From positions 1 to 64,000 of the forward strand of contig JBGUUQ010000056.1 of the NCBI GenBank assembly GCA_045133615.1: a DNA stretch of 64,000 bases, given 5' to 3'. The translations under genes and the position numbers were made by a program. The DNA is from M3 sp045133615 (lineage in GTDB: Bacteria > Bacteroidota > Bacteroidia > Bacteroidales > Muribaculaceae). The notes beneath the pieces are model-generated. The model had not been told where the DNA came from, made no database searches, and saw only the letters and a program-made list of their open reading frames with translations. This document shows, piece by piece, positions 8,366-16,379 of the stretch. The stretch's first letter is position 1. Each line of letters starts with the position of its first letter.

Positions 8366-9670
8366 TTATGGCATCGTAACGGATGCGGTGCGATAAAATT
8401 CAATGAGTTTATGGTCGAGCATCGCCATGTATTTGGCTTGTAGCAACTCGCGTTGGGCTTGTAGTGCGGCATTGTGAGCCGTAAGAAGTTCTACGGTGTT
8501 GACCAATCCGAGGTTGAACTGTTCGCCCACCAACTCTGCGCTAAGCGCGGTTGAGTTTACTTGCTCAAGACCTGATATATAGCGTGCTTGAGCCGCTTTC
8601 AGGTCGATATACAATCCTTCGATGGTCTGTGCGATGTCGTTGCGACGCGATTCCATCTCCAATTCGGCGTTGAGGCGCTGCACATTTGCTTTGGCTACAG
8701 CCGTCTTGGTGCGGCGGTTGTCGCTGATGGGAATCGACAAGGTCAAACCGACAGATTCGCTGAGTCCCCACTTCATCTGCTCGCCGAATGAGCCATTTCC
8801 GGGAGCCATATAGGAGGTGCCGACACCAGCGTTCAACGCGATTTCGGGATAATATCCCGCTTTGGCTATTTTCACGTCGAGAGCAGCACTTTCGATGTCG
8901 AGTTCATCGGCTTTAAGACGCGAGTCAGTGGCGAGAGCAAGTCGATAACTTTCCTCGATGGGTGGGATGGCTGCCAATACCTGTTCGTCTGACCAATCGA
9001 TGTTGACGAGCGTGATTTCTTGCGATATGCCGAGTTCAAGGAGTTTTTTGAGTTGCATGCGTTGGCTGTCGTAGGAGCCTTCAGCATTGACCACGGCATA
9101 TTTGTCTTGCTCATATTGAGCCTGAAGCTGTGTGTAGTCCACTCGCGAAAGACGTCCGGCTTCCATCAGTTGACGGGCACGTTCGGCTTGCGCTTCGCTG
9201 ACCGATGCCGCCTCTTTGTTGATGTCGATGGCTTCGCGAGCATAAAGGATGCTTATGTAGAGCGACAGTATCTCGGTTTCGAGCGACCGCATTATGTCGT
9301 CGGTGGCAAGAGAGCCGATTTGAGTCTGTAGCTCGTCGCGCTTAATGGTGTTCTCGCGTTCGCCTCCGTTCCACACTGTCCACGATGCGTTCAGTCCGTA
9401 GGAACTGTTGTAACTGTTTTTGTCGCCTTGCTCTTTGAATGGGGTGTTTGAAAACCCGTGTGTGGTGGCAAAATTGAGCGACGGTGCCCATTGAGCCCGC
9501 GAGGCTTCAAGCGAATATTGCGAAGTCTCTTCCGAGAGTCGGGATTGCTTTAGAGAAATGTTGTGTTGACGGGCGTAGTCCACGCAGTCCTGATATGTCC
9601 ACTGCTGTTGAGCAAACATGGATGCGGTCGATAGAATCAACGCCGAAGTCGAGAGTAAATACCGTTTCAT
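8366..9670 (-). CDS. TolC-family outer membrane efflux protein
   Basis: The 434-residue protein has a Sec signal peptide (cleavage near MFAQQ, about residue 21) and two OEP repeats with long helical stretches (LSEETSQYSLEASRAQWAP; LDIESAALDVKIAKAGYYPEIAL; the repeat motif AxYxPxL). It would form the outer-membrane channel of the exporter and is the first gene of the operon, transcribed from the canonical promoter at 9703-9734. Confidence 0.93.
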   Translation of the reverse strand: MKRYLLSTSALILSTASMFAQQQWTYQDCVDYARQHNISLKQSRLSEETSQYSLEASRAQWAPSLNFATTHGFSNTPFKEQGDKNSYNSSYGLNASWTVWNGGERENTIKRDELQTQIGSLATDDIMRSLETEILSLYISILYAREAIDINKEAASVSEAQAERARQLMEAGRLSRVDYTQLQAQYEQDKYAVVNAEGSYDSQRMQLKKLLELGISQEITLVNIDWSDEQVLAAIPPIEESYRLALATDSRLKADELDIESAALDVKIAKAGYYPEIALNAGVGTSYMAPGNGSFGEQMKWGLSESVGLTLSIPISDNRRTKTAVAKANVQRLNAELEMESRRNDIAQTIEGLYIDLKAAQARYISGLEQVNSTALSAELVGEQFNLGLVNTVELLTAHNAALQAQRELLQAKYMAMLDHKLIEFYRTASVTMP

Positions 9671-9702
9671 ACTAAACCTAAAAGTACCTTTTAATTACGA
9701 TA

Positions 9703-9734
9703 CAAAATTACTCCGACAAAAGTTCCCGCTCAAA
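9703..9734 (-). promoter_or_regulatory. Promoter of the exporter/LytTR operon
   Basis: On the minus strand: TTTG (9731-9734), a 20-bp spacer, and TAATTTTG (9703-9710), a full match to the Bacteroidetes TTTG-N19-21-TAnnTTTG consensus. The leader to the TolC-family start codon is about 27 nt. Confidence 0.7.
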
Positions 9735-9810
9735 CAAAATAGATAATGCAAACAGCGTCGATGTGCAGAATCGGCGAAAATATCGATAAACACCGCCCAT
9801 TCGTCGGCTA

Positions 9811-10041
9811 ATGTTAAGGAACCTGAATTGCAGGAGCGTTCCGGAATACAAGCCGCTTAAGCAATCCGCTTCGACACGCAGTAATTAAAGAAGCAAAAAA
9901 TCTACGTATCTTTCTACTGACGAAAACGTGGCAAATGGCACGAAATCGTCAGTAGCGTTTGGAAAGTTAAGGCTCGCAAGTTTAAGTCGCATAATAAGCT
10001 GTAGCAGTATATGAAAAAAGCCTCCCAATCGGGGGCTTTTT
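9811..10041 (+). ncRNA. Candidate structured RNA ending in a terminator
   Basis: The segment contains a hairpin at 9914-9955: a perfect 10-bp stem (CTACTGACGA/TCGTCAGTAG), a symmetric AAA/AAA internal loop, then a CGTG/CACG stem with a small apical loop. An upstream short stem-loop lies at 9818-9842 (GGAAC...GTTCC enclosing CCTG/CAGG). It ends at the terminator at 10014-10041. Paired arms plus a terminator without an ORF suggest a small RNA, but no convincing promoter was found and either strand could be the transcribed one. A decayed gene or mobile-element end is the alternative. Confidence 0.3.
10014..10041. terminator. Bidirectional rho-independent terminator
   Basis: The stem AAAAAGCCTCC/GGGGGCTTTTT (one G-U pair) has a short loop and T-tracts on both strands. 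It can end a rightward transcript from the structured segment or stop a leftward transcript coming from the putative invertible segment. Confidence 0.75.
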
Positions 10042-10180
10042 CTGATTTATATAGCACCGATAGTAAACTTCAATTGCTAAACAATCTTGTTAAATCGTCG
10101 GATAATTAAGTTCAGGGGGAAATAATTTGCTGCTATATAGCAGAGTATCAAAAGAGGGTATTATTTTCGGGAATTTCGTG

Positions 10181-10487
10181 TATCTCTTACTAAGAGACAC
10201 ACAATGGTATGTAAAATTAGTTTAATCATGGTAAAAATAACCACTGTCCATCGGTTTTTTATTTTTAATTAACATTAAAATGGTAAAAACGTCCAAAATA
10301 TTGCTGCTTAGGGGATTTCAATATAGTTATGCAAATTGTCAACATAAATTAGGTGGATATAATTCGTTAATGTCTTTCTATCATAGTTTTGTTTTTGGCA
10401 GCTTTAAATATTCTGTTTAGCATCGTGTCTCGTAATTGATTGAAACTCAGTCCGGGAATCCAAATGAGTGTCTCTTAGTAAGAGATA
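10181..10487. repeat. 20-bp inverted repeat flanking 267 bp: putative invertible promoter
   Basis: The left arm 10181-10200 and right arm 10468-10487 are exact reverse complements over 20 bp. Each arm contains the near-palindromic core TCTCTTACTAAGAGA (TCTCTTAGTAAGAGA in the right copy); the unlike ends TA and CAC give the orientation. The right arm ends 40 bp before the start of the giant LRR gene. Inside, TAGTTTTG (10384-10391) matches the TAnnTTTG box and points at that gene; no such box points the other way. This is the layout of phase-variable invertons of Bacteroidales surface genes. No recombinase gene lies nearby. Confidence 0.65.
10384..10391 (+). promoter_or_regulatory. -7-like box inside the invertible segment
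   Basis: TAGTTTTG matches TAnnTTTG; the region 19-21 bp upstream has no TTTG, so the match is partial. It would give a leader of about 130 nt to the LRR gene that runs through the right inverted-repeat arm. In the present orientation the gene would be ON. Confidence 0.4.
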
Positions 10488-10527
10488 TGGCAACCGATAA
10501 TATAAATTTTAACCTAAACATAAAATC

Positions 10528-13500
10528 ATGAGAACATTTTTTTACACAATCCTTGCAGCACTCATTTTCTCAGTAAATGCACGTGCTGCGGCCGTTGGAG
10601 ACACCTTTACGGATGACAACGGTATCAATTACAGTATCATTGATGTCTCGACTGTGGAAATTATTAGCAGTACACCAACATGCAGCGAGCTCGTAATTTC
10701 TCCACTTGTGTCGTATGATTCTTCTTCTTATTTGGTTTCGTCGATCGGCAGCATGGCATTCCAAAATTGTACCGGCTTGACTTCTGTAAGCATCCCGTTT
10801 TCAGTAGAATCTATCGGAGATGGCGCATTTTTTTCCTGTACCAATCTTGCCTCTGTGTCCATAGCTTCCTCAAATACGGTTATTGGTGGTAATGCGTTTG
10901 GATTTTGTAGCAGTCTTGTATCGGTGAATTTACCATCTCGAATAACCTCTATCGAAACGGCAACTTTTAACTCTTGTTCTAAACTTACTTCAATAACTAT
11001 CCCTGAAACAGTTACACGAATTGGAGATGGTGCCTTCAACGGTTGTACCAGTCTTGTAGAAATAACTATCCCGGAATCGGTGACAACAATTGAAAATATG
11101 GCGTTTTGCGGTTGTACCAGTCTTGCAGAAATAACTATCCCTGAATCAGTTACAACAATTGGGTACGGTGTGTTTAGATTTTGCAAAGGTCTTACATCAG
11201 TGAATTTACCAAATTCCATAACAACTATCGACTCAGAAATGTTTAAGTCTTGTACAGGTCTTCCATCTATAACAATCCCGAATTCAGTAACTACAATTGG
11301 TTATAGTGCTTTCGATGGTTGTACCGGTCTTACAGAAATAACCATTCCCGAAACAGTAACTACGATTGGAGAATATGCGTTCTCCAATTGTTCCGGTCTC
11401 GAATCTATAACTATTCCGAATTCAGTAACGACTATTGGACGTAGAGCATTCTATTATTGTAGTGGCTTTACCTCAATAACTATTCCGGAAGCAGTAACCA
11501 CCATTGGAGATGGAGCGCTTACCGGTTGTACATCATTAGAGTCAATCTATTGCAATTGGGAAACGCCGGTATCATATACGGAATCTTTTAGTAGCGACGT
11601 GTTGAGCAATTGCATATTGTATGTACCATCGGGGTGTAAGAGTAATTACGAACAAGTAGCACCATGGTCAGGTTTTGCGAATATCGTATCAGTTGCGGCT
11701 GTTGGTGATACCTTTACTGATGCCAACGGTCTCAAATACAAAATACTCTCGTTGGAAGATATGACAGTAGAAGTGGTTGAGGGTAGTGAACCGACAAGTG
11801 CCGAGCTTGTAATACCTCAGACAGTAGCATTTGAATCGTCTGAATATAACGTCGTTTCAATCGGGGACTATGCGTTCGGTGGTTGCACATCCCTTACCTC
11901 AGTAACCATCCCTTTGTCCGTAACATCTATCGGAAACTTTGCGTTCTCTGGTTGTGAGAGTCTCACCTCAGTAACGATACCTGAATTTGTAACTACGATT
12001 GGAGACCATGCGTTCGCAGCTTGCAGCAGTCTCACCTTAGTAACGATACCTGAATTTGTAACTACGATTGGAGATTATGCATTCTTGGAGTGCGTAAGTC
12101 TCACCTCAATAACTATTCCGAATTCAGTAACAACTATCGGGGAATGTGCTTTTAGAGGGTGTAGTAGTCTCACATCTGTAGTTATTCCGAATTCAGTAAC
12201 GACTATTGGAGATAGAGCATTCCTACGTTGTAGTAGTCTCACCTCAATAACTATTCCGGAATCAGTAACAACGATTGGGGACTATGCGTTTGTGGATTGT
12301 ACATCATTAGAGTCAATCTATTGCAATTGGGAAACTCCGGTATCATACACAGAGGAGTTTGATAGCGATGTGTTGAGCAATTGTGTATTGTATGTACCAT
12401 CGGGATGTAAGAGTAATTACGAGCAGGTCGCACCATGGTCGGGCTTTGCGAAAATAGTACAAGCTGCTGCCGTTGGTGATACCTTTACTGATGTCAACGG
12501 TCTCAAATACAAAATACTCTCGTTGGAAGATATGACAGTAGAAGTGGTTGAGGGTAGTGAACCGACAAGTGCCGAACTTGTAATACCTCAGACAGTAGCA
12601 TTTGAATCGGCTGAATATACTGTCGTCTCAATCGGAAACAATGCGTTTTACTCTTGCAGCACTCTTACCTCAATAACTATTCCGGAATCGGTGACAACCA
12701 TCGGTAACTATGCGTTTTACGCTTGTATCGCTCTCACCTCAGTATCTATTCCGGAAGCAGTAACCACCATCGGAAATGATGCGTTTTACGCTTGTATCGC
12801 ACTACCCTCAATAACTATTCCAGATGCAGTAACCACCATCGGAGACCATGCGTTTACGGGTTGTACTAGCCTAGAATCTATAACAATACCGGAATCAGTA
12901 ACTACAATTGGAGACTATACATTCCGTAATTGTAGCGCTCTCACTTCAGTAACTATTCCGAAATCAGTAACAACTATCGGTAACCATGCGTTCTATGGTT
13001 GTAGCGCTCTCACCTCAATAACAAATCCGGAAGCAGTAACAACAATCGGCAACAATGCGTTTTACTCTTGTAGCGCTCTCACATCAATAACTATTCCGAA
13101 TTCAGTAACCACCATCGGAGAATATGCGTTCTTCGATTGTAGCGCTCTTACATCAATAACCATTCCGGAATCAGTGACAACTATTGGTAACTATGCACTT
13201 AGGATTTGTACATCATTAGAGTCAATCTATTGCAATTGGGAAACGCCGGTATCATATACGGAATCTTTTAGTAGCGACGTATTGAGCAATTGCATATTGT
13301 ATGTACCTTCGGGGTGTAAGAGTAATTACGAACAAGTAGCACCATGGTCCGGCTTTGCAAATATCGTATCAGTTGCGGCAGTTGGTGATACCTTTACTGA
13401 TTCCAACGGTCTCAAATACAAAATACTCTCGTTGGAAGATATGACAGTTGAAGTAGTTAATGGTAGTCAACCGACAAGTGCCGAACTTGTAATACCTCAG

Positions 13501-15699
13501 ACAGTGACTTTTGAGTCATCTGAATATACTGTCGTCTCAATCGGAAACCTTGCGTTCTCATGGTGTACAAACCTTACCTCAATAGCTATTCCGGAATCTG
13601 TAACTACGATTGGGTACTTTGCGTTCGAATATTGCACAACACTAACATCTATAACTATTCCGGAATCAGTAACTACAATCGGAGAATATGCGCTTGGGAC
13701 TTGTGCATCATTAGAGTCAATCTATTGCAATTGGGAAACGCCGGTATCATATACTGAATATTTTAGTAGCGAAGTGTTGAGCAATTGCATATTGTATGTA
13801 CCATCGGGATGTAAGAGTAATTACGAACAAGTAGCACCATGGTCAGGTTTTGCGAATATTGTACAACCCGTTGCCGTTGGTGATACCTTTACTGATTCCA
13901 ACGGTCTCAAATACAAAATACTCTCGTTGGAAGATATGACAGTTGAAGTAGTTGAAGGTAGCGAGCCGACAAGCGAGGATCTTGTAATACCTCAGACAGT
14001 GACTTTTGAGTCGTCTGAATATACTGTCGTCTCAATTGGTAACTATGCGTTAATCAGTTGTAAAACGTTCACCTCAGTCATGATACCGGAGACAGTAACC
14101 TCCATCGGAAACTTTGCGTTCGCAGCTTGCAGCAATCTCATTTCAATAACTATTCCTGAGACAGTAACTACAATCGGAATCTATGCGTTCAATATTTGTG
14201 AGAGTCTTACTTCAATAACTATTCCGGAAGCGGTAACTACTATCAGCGATGGTATGTTTGCAAATTGTTCCAGCCTCACCTCAATAACAATACCGGAATC
14301 AGTAACCTCCATTGGTGAACGTGCGTTCGGCGATTGTTACAGCCTCACATCTATAACTATCCCAAATACAGTTACTTCTATCGGAAACTTTGCGTTTGAA
14401 TCTTGTTCCAGTCTCACCTCAGTAACGATACCAGAATCAGTAACCACCATCGGAGATAGTGCATTCTGTGGTTGTGGCGCTCTGACTTCAATAACAATAC
14501 CGGAATCAGTAACAACCATCGGAGACAGTGCGTTCTCCCGTTGTATCGCTCTCGCCTCGATAACTATTCCCGAAGCAGTAACAACGATTGGTGCAATGGC
14601 GTTTACCGGTTGTCCGTTAGAGTCAATCTATTGCAATTGGGAAACGCCGGTAGCATATTTCGAGATGTTTGGCAGCGACGTGTTGAGCAATTGCATATTG
14701 TATGTGCCGTTCGGGTGCAAGAGCAATTACGAGCAGGTAGAACCGTGGTCGGGATTTGCAAATATCGTATCAGTTGCGGCAGTAGGCGATACCTTTACTG
14801 ATGCCAATGGTCTCAAATACAAAATACTCTCGTTGGAAGATATGACAGTGGAAGTAGTTGAGGGTAGCGAGCCGACAAGCGACGAGCTTGTAATACCTCA
14901 GACTGTGACATTTGAATCGTCTGAATATACTGTTGTCTCAATCGGAGACCATGCGTTCGGTGGTTGTCGCACTCTCTCATCTGTAACTATCCCGGAAACA
15001 GTAACTGTCATTGGTCGCGCTGCTTTTGACTCTTGTTACAGCCTCGCATCTGTATCTATACCGGAATCAGTAACCGCCATTGGAGACTATGCGTTCAATG
15101 CTTGTGAGAGTCTCATGTCTATAACTATTCCGGAATCAGTAACAACTATTGGTGAGGGTGTGTTCGAATGGTGTACAAGTCTCACTTCAATAACTATTCC
15201 TGAAACCATAACTACTATTGGAGGATGGGCGTTCTACGGATGTAGTGGTCTCACCTCAATAACTATTCCTGAATCAGTAACTACAATCGGTAACTATGCG
15301 TTTGGTAGGTGTACATCATTAGAGTCAATCTATTGCAATTGGGAAACTCCGGTAGCATATACGGAAAATTTTAGTAGCGAAGTGTTGAGCAATTGCATAT
15401 TGTATGTGCCATCGGGCTGTAAGAGTAATTACGAGCAGGTAGAACCGTGGTCGGGCTTTGCGAATATCGTAGAACGCGATTATAGCAGTATGGGCAGTGT
15501 GGCAATCGATGGAATCCCGACTGTACGCATTGAAAACGGTTCGCTTATCATCGATGGAATAGATGACAATGTAGGTGTGATGATTTTCGATATCGCAGGT
15601 AGAACAATCTATCAAGGATATGGAATGTCGGTCGTTAATATCGTCAATGGAGTATATATTGTAAAAGTCGGCAATTATACGACCAAAATACGGTTTTGA
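10528..15699 (+). CDS. Giant modular BspA-like leucine-rich-repeat surface protein
   Basis: The 1723-residue protein begins with a signal peptide (MRTFFYTILAALIFSVNARA). It then has six modules, each starting with a segment like AAVGDTFTDANGLKYKILS. Each continues with three to ten LRR_5 repeats (SLTSITIPESVTTIGDYAF) and closes with a cap (LESIYCNWETPVSYTE, then YVPSGCKSNYEQVAPWSGFANIV). The C-terminus is a sorting-like tail (IFDIAGRTIYQG, then GVYIVKVGNYTTKIRF). The family mediates adhesion and host or microbial contact; the ligand is unknown. Modules differ mainly in LRR number, and their linkers are almost identical in DNA, so the gene can grow or shrink by recombination. Expression is probably phase-variable through the inverted repeat upstream. 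Confidence 0.93.
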   Translation: MRTFFYTILAALIFSVNARAAAVGDTFTDDNGINYSIIDVSTVEIISSTPTCSELVISPLVSYDSSSYLVSSIGSMAFQNCTGLTSVSIPFSVESIGDGAFFSCTNLASVSIASSNTVIGGNAFGFCSSLVSVNLPSRITSIETATFNSCSKLTSITIPETVTRIGDGAFNGCTSLVEITIPESVTTIENMAFCGCTSLAEITIPESVTTIGYGVFRFCKGLTSVNLPNSITTIDSEMFKSCTGLPSITIPNSVTTIGYSAFDGCTGLTEITIPETVTTIGEYAFSNCSGLESITIPNSVTTIGRRAFYYCSGFTSITIPEAVTTIGDGALTGCTSLESIYCNWETPVSYTESFSSDVLSNCILYVPSGCKSNYEQVAPWSGFANIVSVAAVGDTFTDANGLKYKILSLEDMTVEVVEGSEPTSAELVIPQTVAFESSEYNVVSIGDYAFGGCTSLTSVTIPLSVTSIGNFAFSGCESLTSVTIPEFVTTIGDHAFAACSSLTLVTIPEFVTTIGDYAFLECVSLTSITIPNSVTTIGECAFRGCSSLTSVVIPNSVTTIGDRAFLRCSSLTSITIPESVTTIGDYAFVDCTSLESIYCNWETPVSYTEEFDSDVLSNCVLYVPSGCKSNYEQVAPWSGFAKIVQAAAVGDTFTDVNGLKYKILSLEDMTVEVVEGSEPTSAELVIPQTVAFESAEYTVVSIGNNAFYSCSTLTSITIPESVTTIGNYAFYACIALTSVSIPEAVTTIGNDAFYACIALPSITIPDAVTTIGDHAFTGCTSLESITIPESVTTIGDYTFRNCSALTSVTIPKSVTTIGNHAFYGCSALTSITNPEAVTTIGNNAFYSCSALTSITIPNSVTTIGEYAFFDCSALTSITIPESVTTIGNYALRICTSLESIYCNWETPVSYTESFSSDVLSNCILYVPSGCKSNYEQVAPWSGFANIVSVAAVGDTFTDSNGLKYKILSLEDMTVEVVNGSQPTSAELVIPQTVTFESSEYTVVSIGNLAFSWCTNLTSIAIPESVTTIGYFAFEYCTTLTSITIPESVTTIGEYALGTCASLESIYCNWETPVSYTEYFSSEVLSNCILYVPSGCKSNYEQVAPWSGFANIVQPVAVGDTFTDSNGLKYKILSLEDMTVEVVEGSEPTSEDLVIPQTVTFESSEYTVVSIGNYALISCKTFTSVMIPETVTSIGNFAFAACSNLISITIPETVTTIGIYAFNICESLTSITIPEAVTTISDGMFANCSSLTSITIPESVTSIGERAFGDCYSLTSITIPNTVTSIGNFAFESCSSLTSVTIPESVTTIGDSAFCGCGALTSITIPESVTTIGDSAFSRCIALASITIPEAVTTIGAMAFTGCPLESIYCNWETPVAYFEMFGSDVLSNCILYVPFGCKSNYEQVEPWSGFANIVSVAAVGDTFTDANGLKYKILSLEDMTVEVVEGSEPTSDELVIPQTVTFESSEYTVVSIGDHAFGGCRTLSSVTIPETVTVIGRAAFDSCYSLASVSIPESVTAIGDYAFNACESLMSITIPESVTTIGEGVFEWCTSLTSITIPETITTIGGWAFYGCSGLTSITIPESVTTIGNYAFGRCTSLESIYCNWETPVAYTENFSSEVLSNCILYVPSGCKSNYEQVEPWSGFANIVERDYSSMGSVAIDGIPTVRIENGSLIIDGIDDNVGVMIFDIAGRTIYQGYGMSVVNIVNGVYIVKVGNYTTKIRF
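11528..15470 (+). repeat. Long near-identical linker repeats within the LRR gene
   Basis: Five copies of a segment of about 300 bp, encoding the module cap plus the next module's start, lie at about 11528-11830, 12297-12600, 13208-13510, 13702-14000 and 14611-14910. A half copy (cap only) lies at about 15311-15470. Long stretches are identical between copies. The intervening LRR tracts vary from about 190 to 700 bp, giving unequal periods. Confidence 0.85.
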
Positions 15700-15747
15700 T
15701 AATAGTCACACCATATAGGTGAATATACCCAAAATAGGGAAGGGAAG

Positions 15748-15780
15748 AACAACGCCTTTGCAATCAGCAAAGGCGTTGTT
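15748..15780 (+). terminator. Terminator of the giant LRR gene
   Basis: A perfect 14-bp stem (AACAACGCCTTTGC/GCAAAGGCGTTGTT) with a 5-nt loop, ending in TTGTTG, lies 48 bp after the stop codon. Confidence 0.75.
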
Positions 15781-15894
15781 GTATCATATGGAAGTAAATG
15801 TTGAGCCGCAACCGCTTACAGGCACGAAAAAGAGGGGAAGCTCCAATGCATTAATACCTATAATTCGCAAGAGACAATCATTTGCGAAAAATCT

Positions 15895-16062
15895 CTATTT
15901 CTGCATGTTTCTGATACGCCCCTGTAGTTCCGACATTCTTTCGATGAGGTTTTCAAATGAGAGAACTTCGGGGGTATAGATGAAATTTTTCTTCATGTTT
16001 GTATAGTCTTCTTTCCAGTCCTTCATTACTGACTTTATTGTACTCGTTTTTGTATTTAACAT
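15895..16062 (-). CDS. Small protein of 55 residues, unknown function
   Basis: An ATG-led frame reads MLNTKTSTIKSVMKDWKEDY at its start and ends in IERMSELQGRIRNMQK. The composition is protein-like: charged, helical and amphipathic, with a possible short coiled coil at the C-terminus and no membrane segment. It is flanked by the terminator of the LRR gene and by tRNA-Arg, with no other gene competing for this strand. No family is recognised. An AATATTTG box on the minus strand upstream is one base off the TAnnTTTG consensus. Confidence 0.45.
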   Translation of the reverse strand: MLNTKTSTIKSVMKDWKEDYTNMKKNFIYTPEVLSFENLIERMSELQGRIRNMQK

Positions 16063-16189
16063 TTATTATTACCGAATTATTCCAAATATTTCGGCGCAAA
16101 AACACAAATTACCTTTCAATAATCACTCAAAAATTCTTGCTTTCTTCAAATTGTTACTCTCCCCTACAGTTGAACTGCATCTCAATAAA

Positions 16190-16225
16190 ACAACAATAAC
16201 CACCTTATGAGGTGGTTATTGTTGT
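16190..16225 (-). terminator. Terminator of the tRNA-Arg gene
   Basis: A perfect 16-bp stem (ACAACAATAACCACCT and its complement) with a TATG/CATA tetraloop, followed on the minus strand by TTTTATTG. The stem begins at the tRNA discriminator base, so termination follows directly after the tRNA. Confidence 0.85.
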
Positions 16226-16298
16226 GATCCGGTTGGGATTCGAACCCAAGACCCACAGCTTAGAAGGCTGTTGCTCTATCCAGCTGAGCTACCGGACC
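16225..16298 (-). tRNA. tRNA-Arg (anticodon TCT)
   Basis: The 74-nt cloverleaf is clear: acceptor GGTCCGG/CCGGATC (one G-U), D arm GCTC..GAGC, anticodon stem ACAGC/GCTGT with loop CTTCTAA (anticodon at 16262-16264), T arm with GGTTCGAATCCC, discriminator A. CCA is not encoded. It decodes AGA codons. Confidence 0.97.
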
Positions 16299-16339
16299 AT
16301 CTTTCTTGCACCAATCGGGTGCATCGTTATTTCGAGGCA

Positions 16340-16371
16340 CAAAGGTAGTGAATATCTTTCACTTTGCCAAC
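16340..16371 (-). promoter_or_regulatory. Promoter of tRNA-Arg
   Basis: On the minus strand: GTTG (16368-16371, one mismatch to TTTG), a 20-bp spacer, and TACCTTTG (16340-16347, perfect). The 5' end of the tRNA is about 41 bp downstream, leaving a short 5' leader for RNase P. Confidence 0.5.
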
Positions 16372-16379
16372 TGTTTCGG

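Larger units (their letters stand above)
9735..10527. other. Long non-coding stretch between the exporter operon and the giant LRR gene
   Basis: No credible protein gene is seen on either strand over about 790 bp; the only ATG-led frame of note is 26 codons at 9811-9888. The stretch holds three things: a structured segment at 9811-9955, a bidirectional terminator at 10014-10041, and a 20-bp inverted repeat (10181-10200 and 10468-10487) enclosing 267 bp with a promoter-like box. Each is described separately. Confidence 0.6.

Noticed and set aside
9811..9888. 26-codon frame in the long intergenic stretch
   Set aside because: Too short and lying in a segment better explained by paired RNA arms; no promoter or family.
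10181..10487. The inverted repeats as ends of a small transposable element (MITE)
   Set aside because: No target-site duplication flanks the arms and a promoter-like box points into the adjacent surface gene; an invertible promoter explains the layout better, though a MITE is not excluded.
11528..15470. Regular DNA repeats that could suggest a CRISPR array or tandem satellite
   Set aside because: The repeats are in frame within one long coding sequence and encode LRR_5 modules; spacing is irregular and there are no unique short spacers.
15719..15979. An 86-codon plus-strand frame after the giant LRR gene
   Set aside because: It runs through the terminator hairpin at 15748-15780 and antisense to the small ORF at 15895-16062; its sequence has no protein-like pattern.
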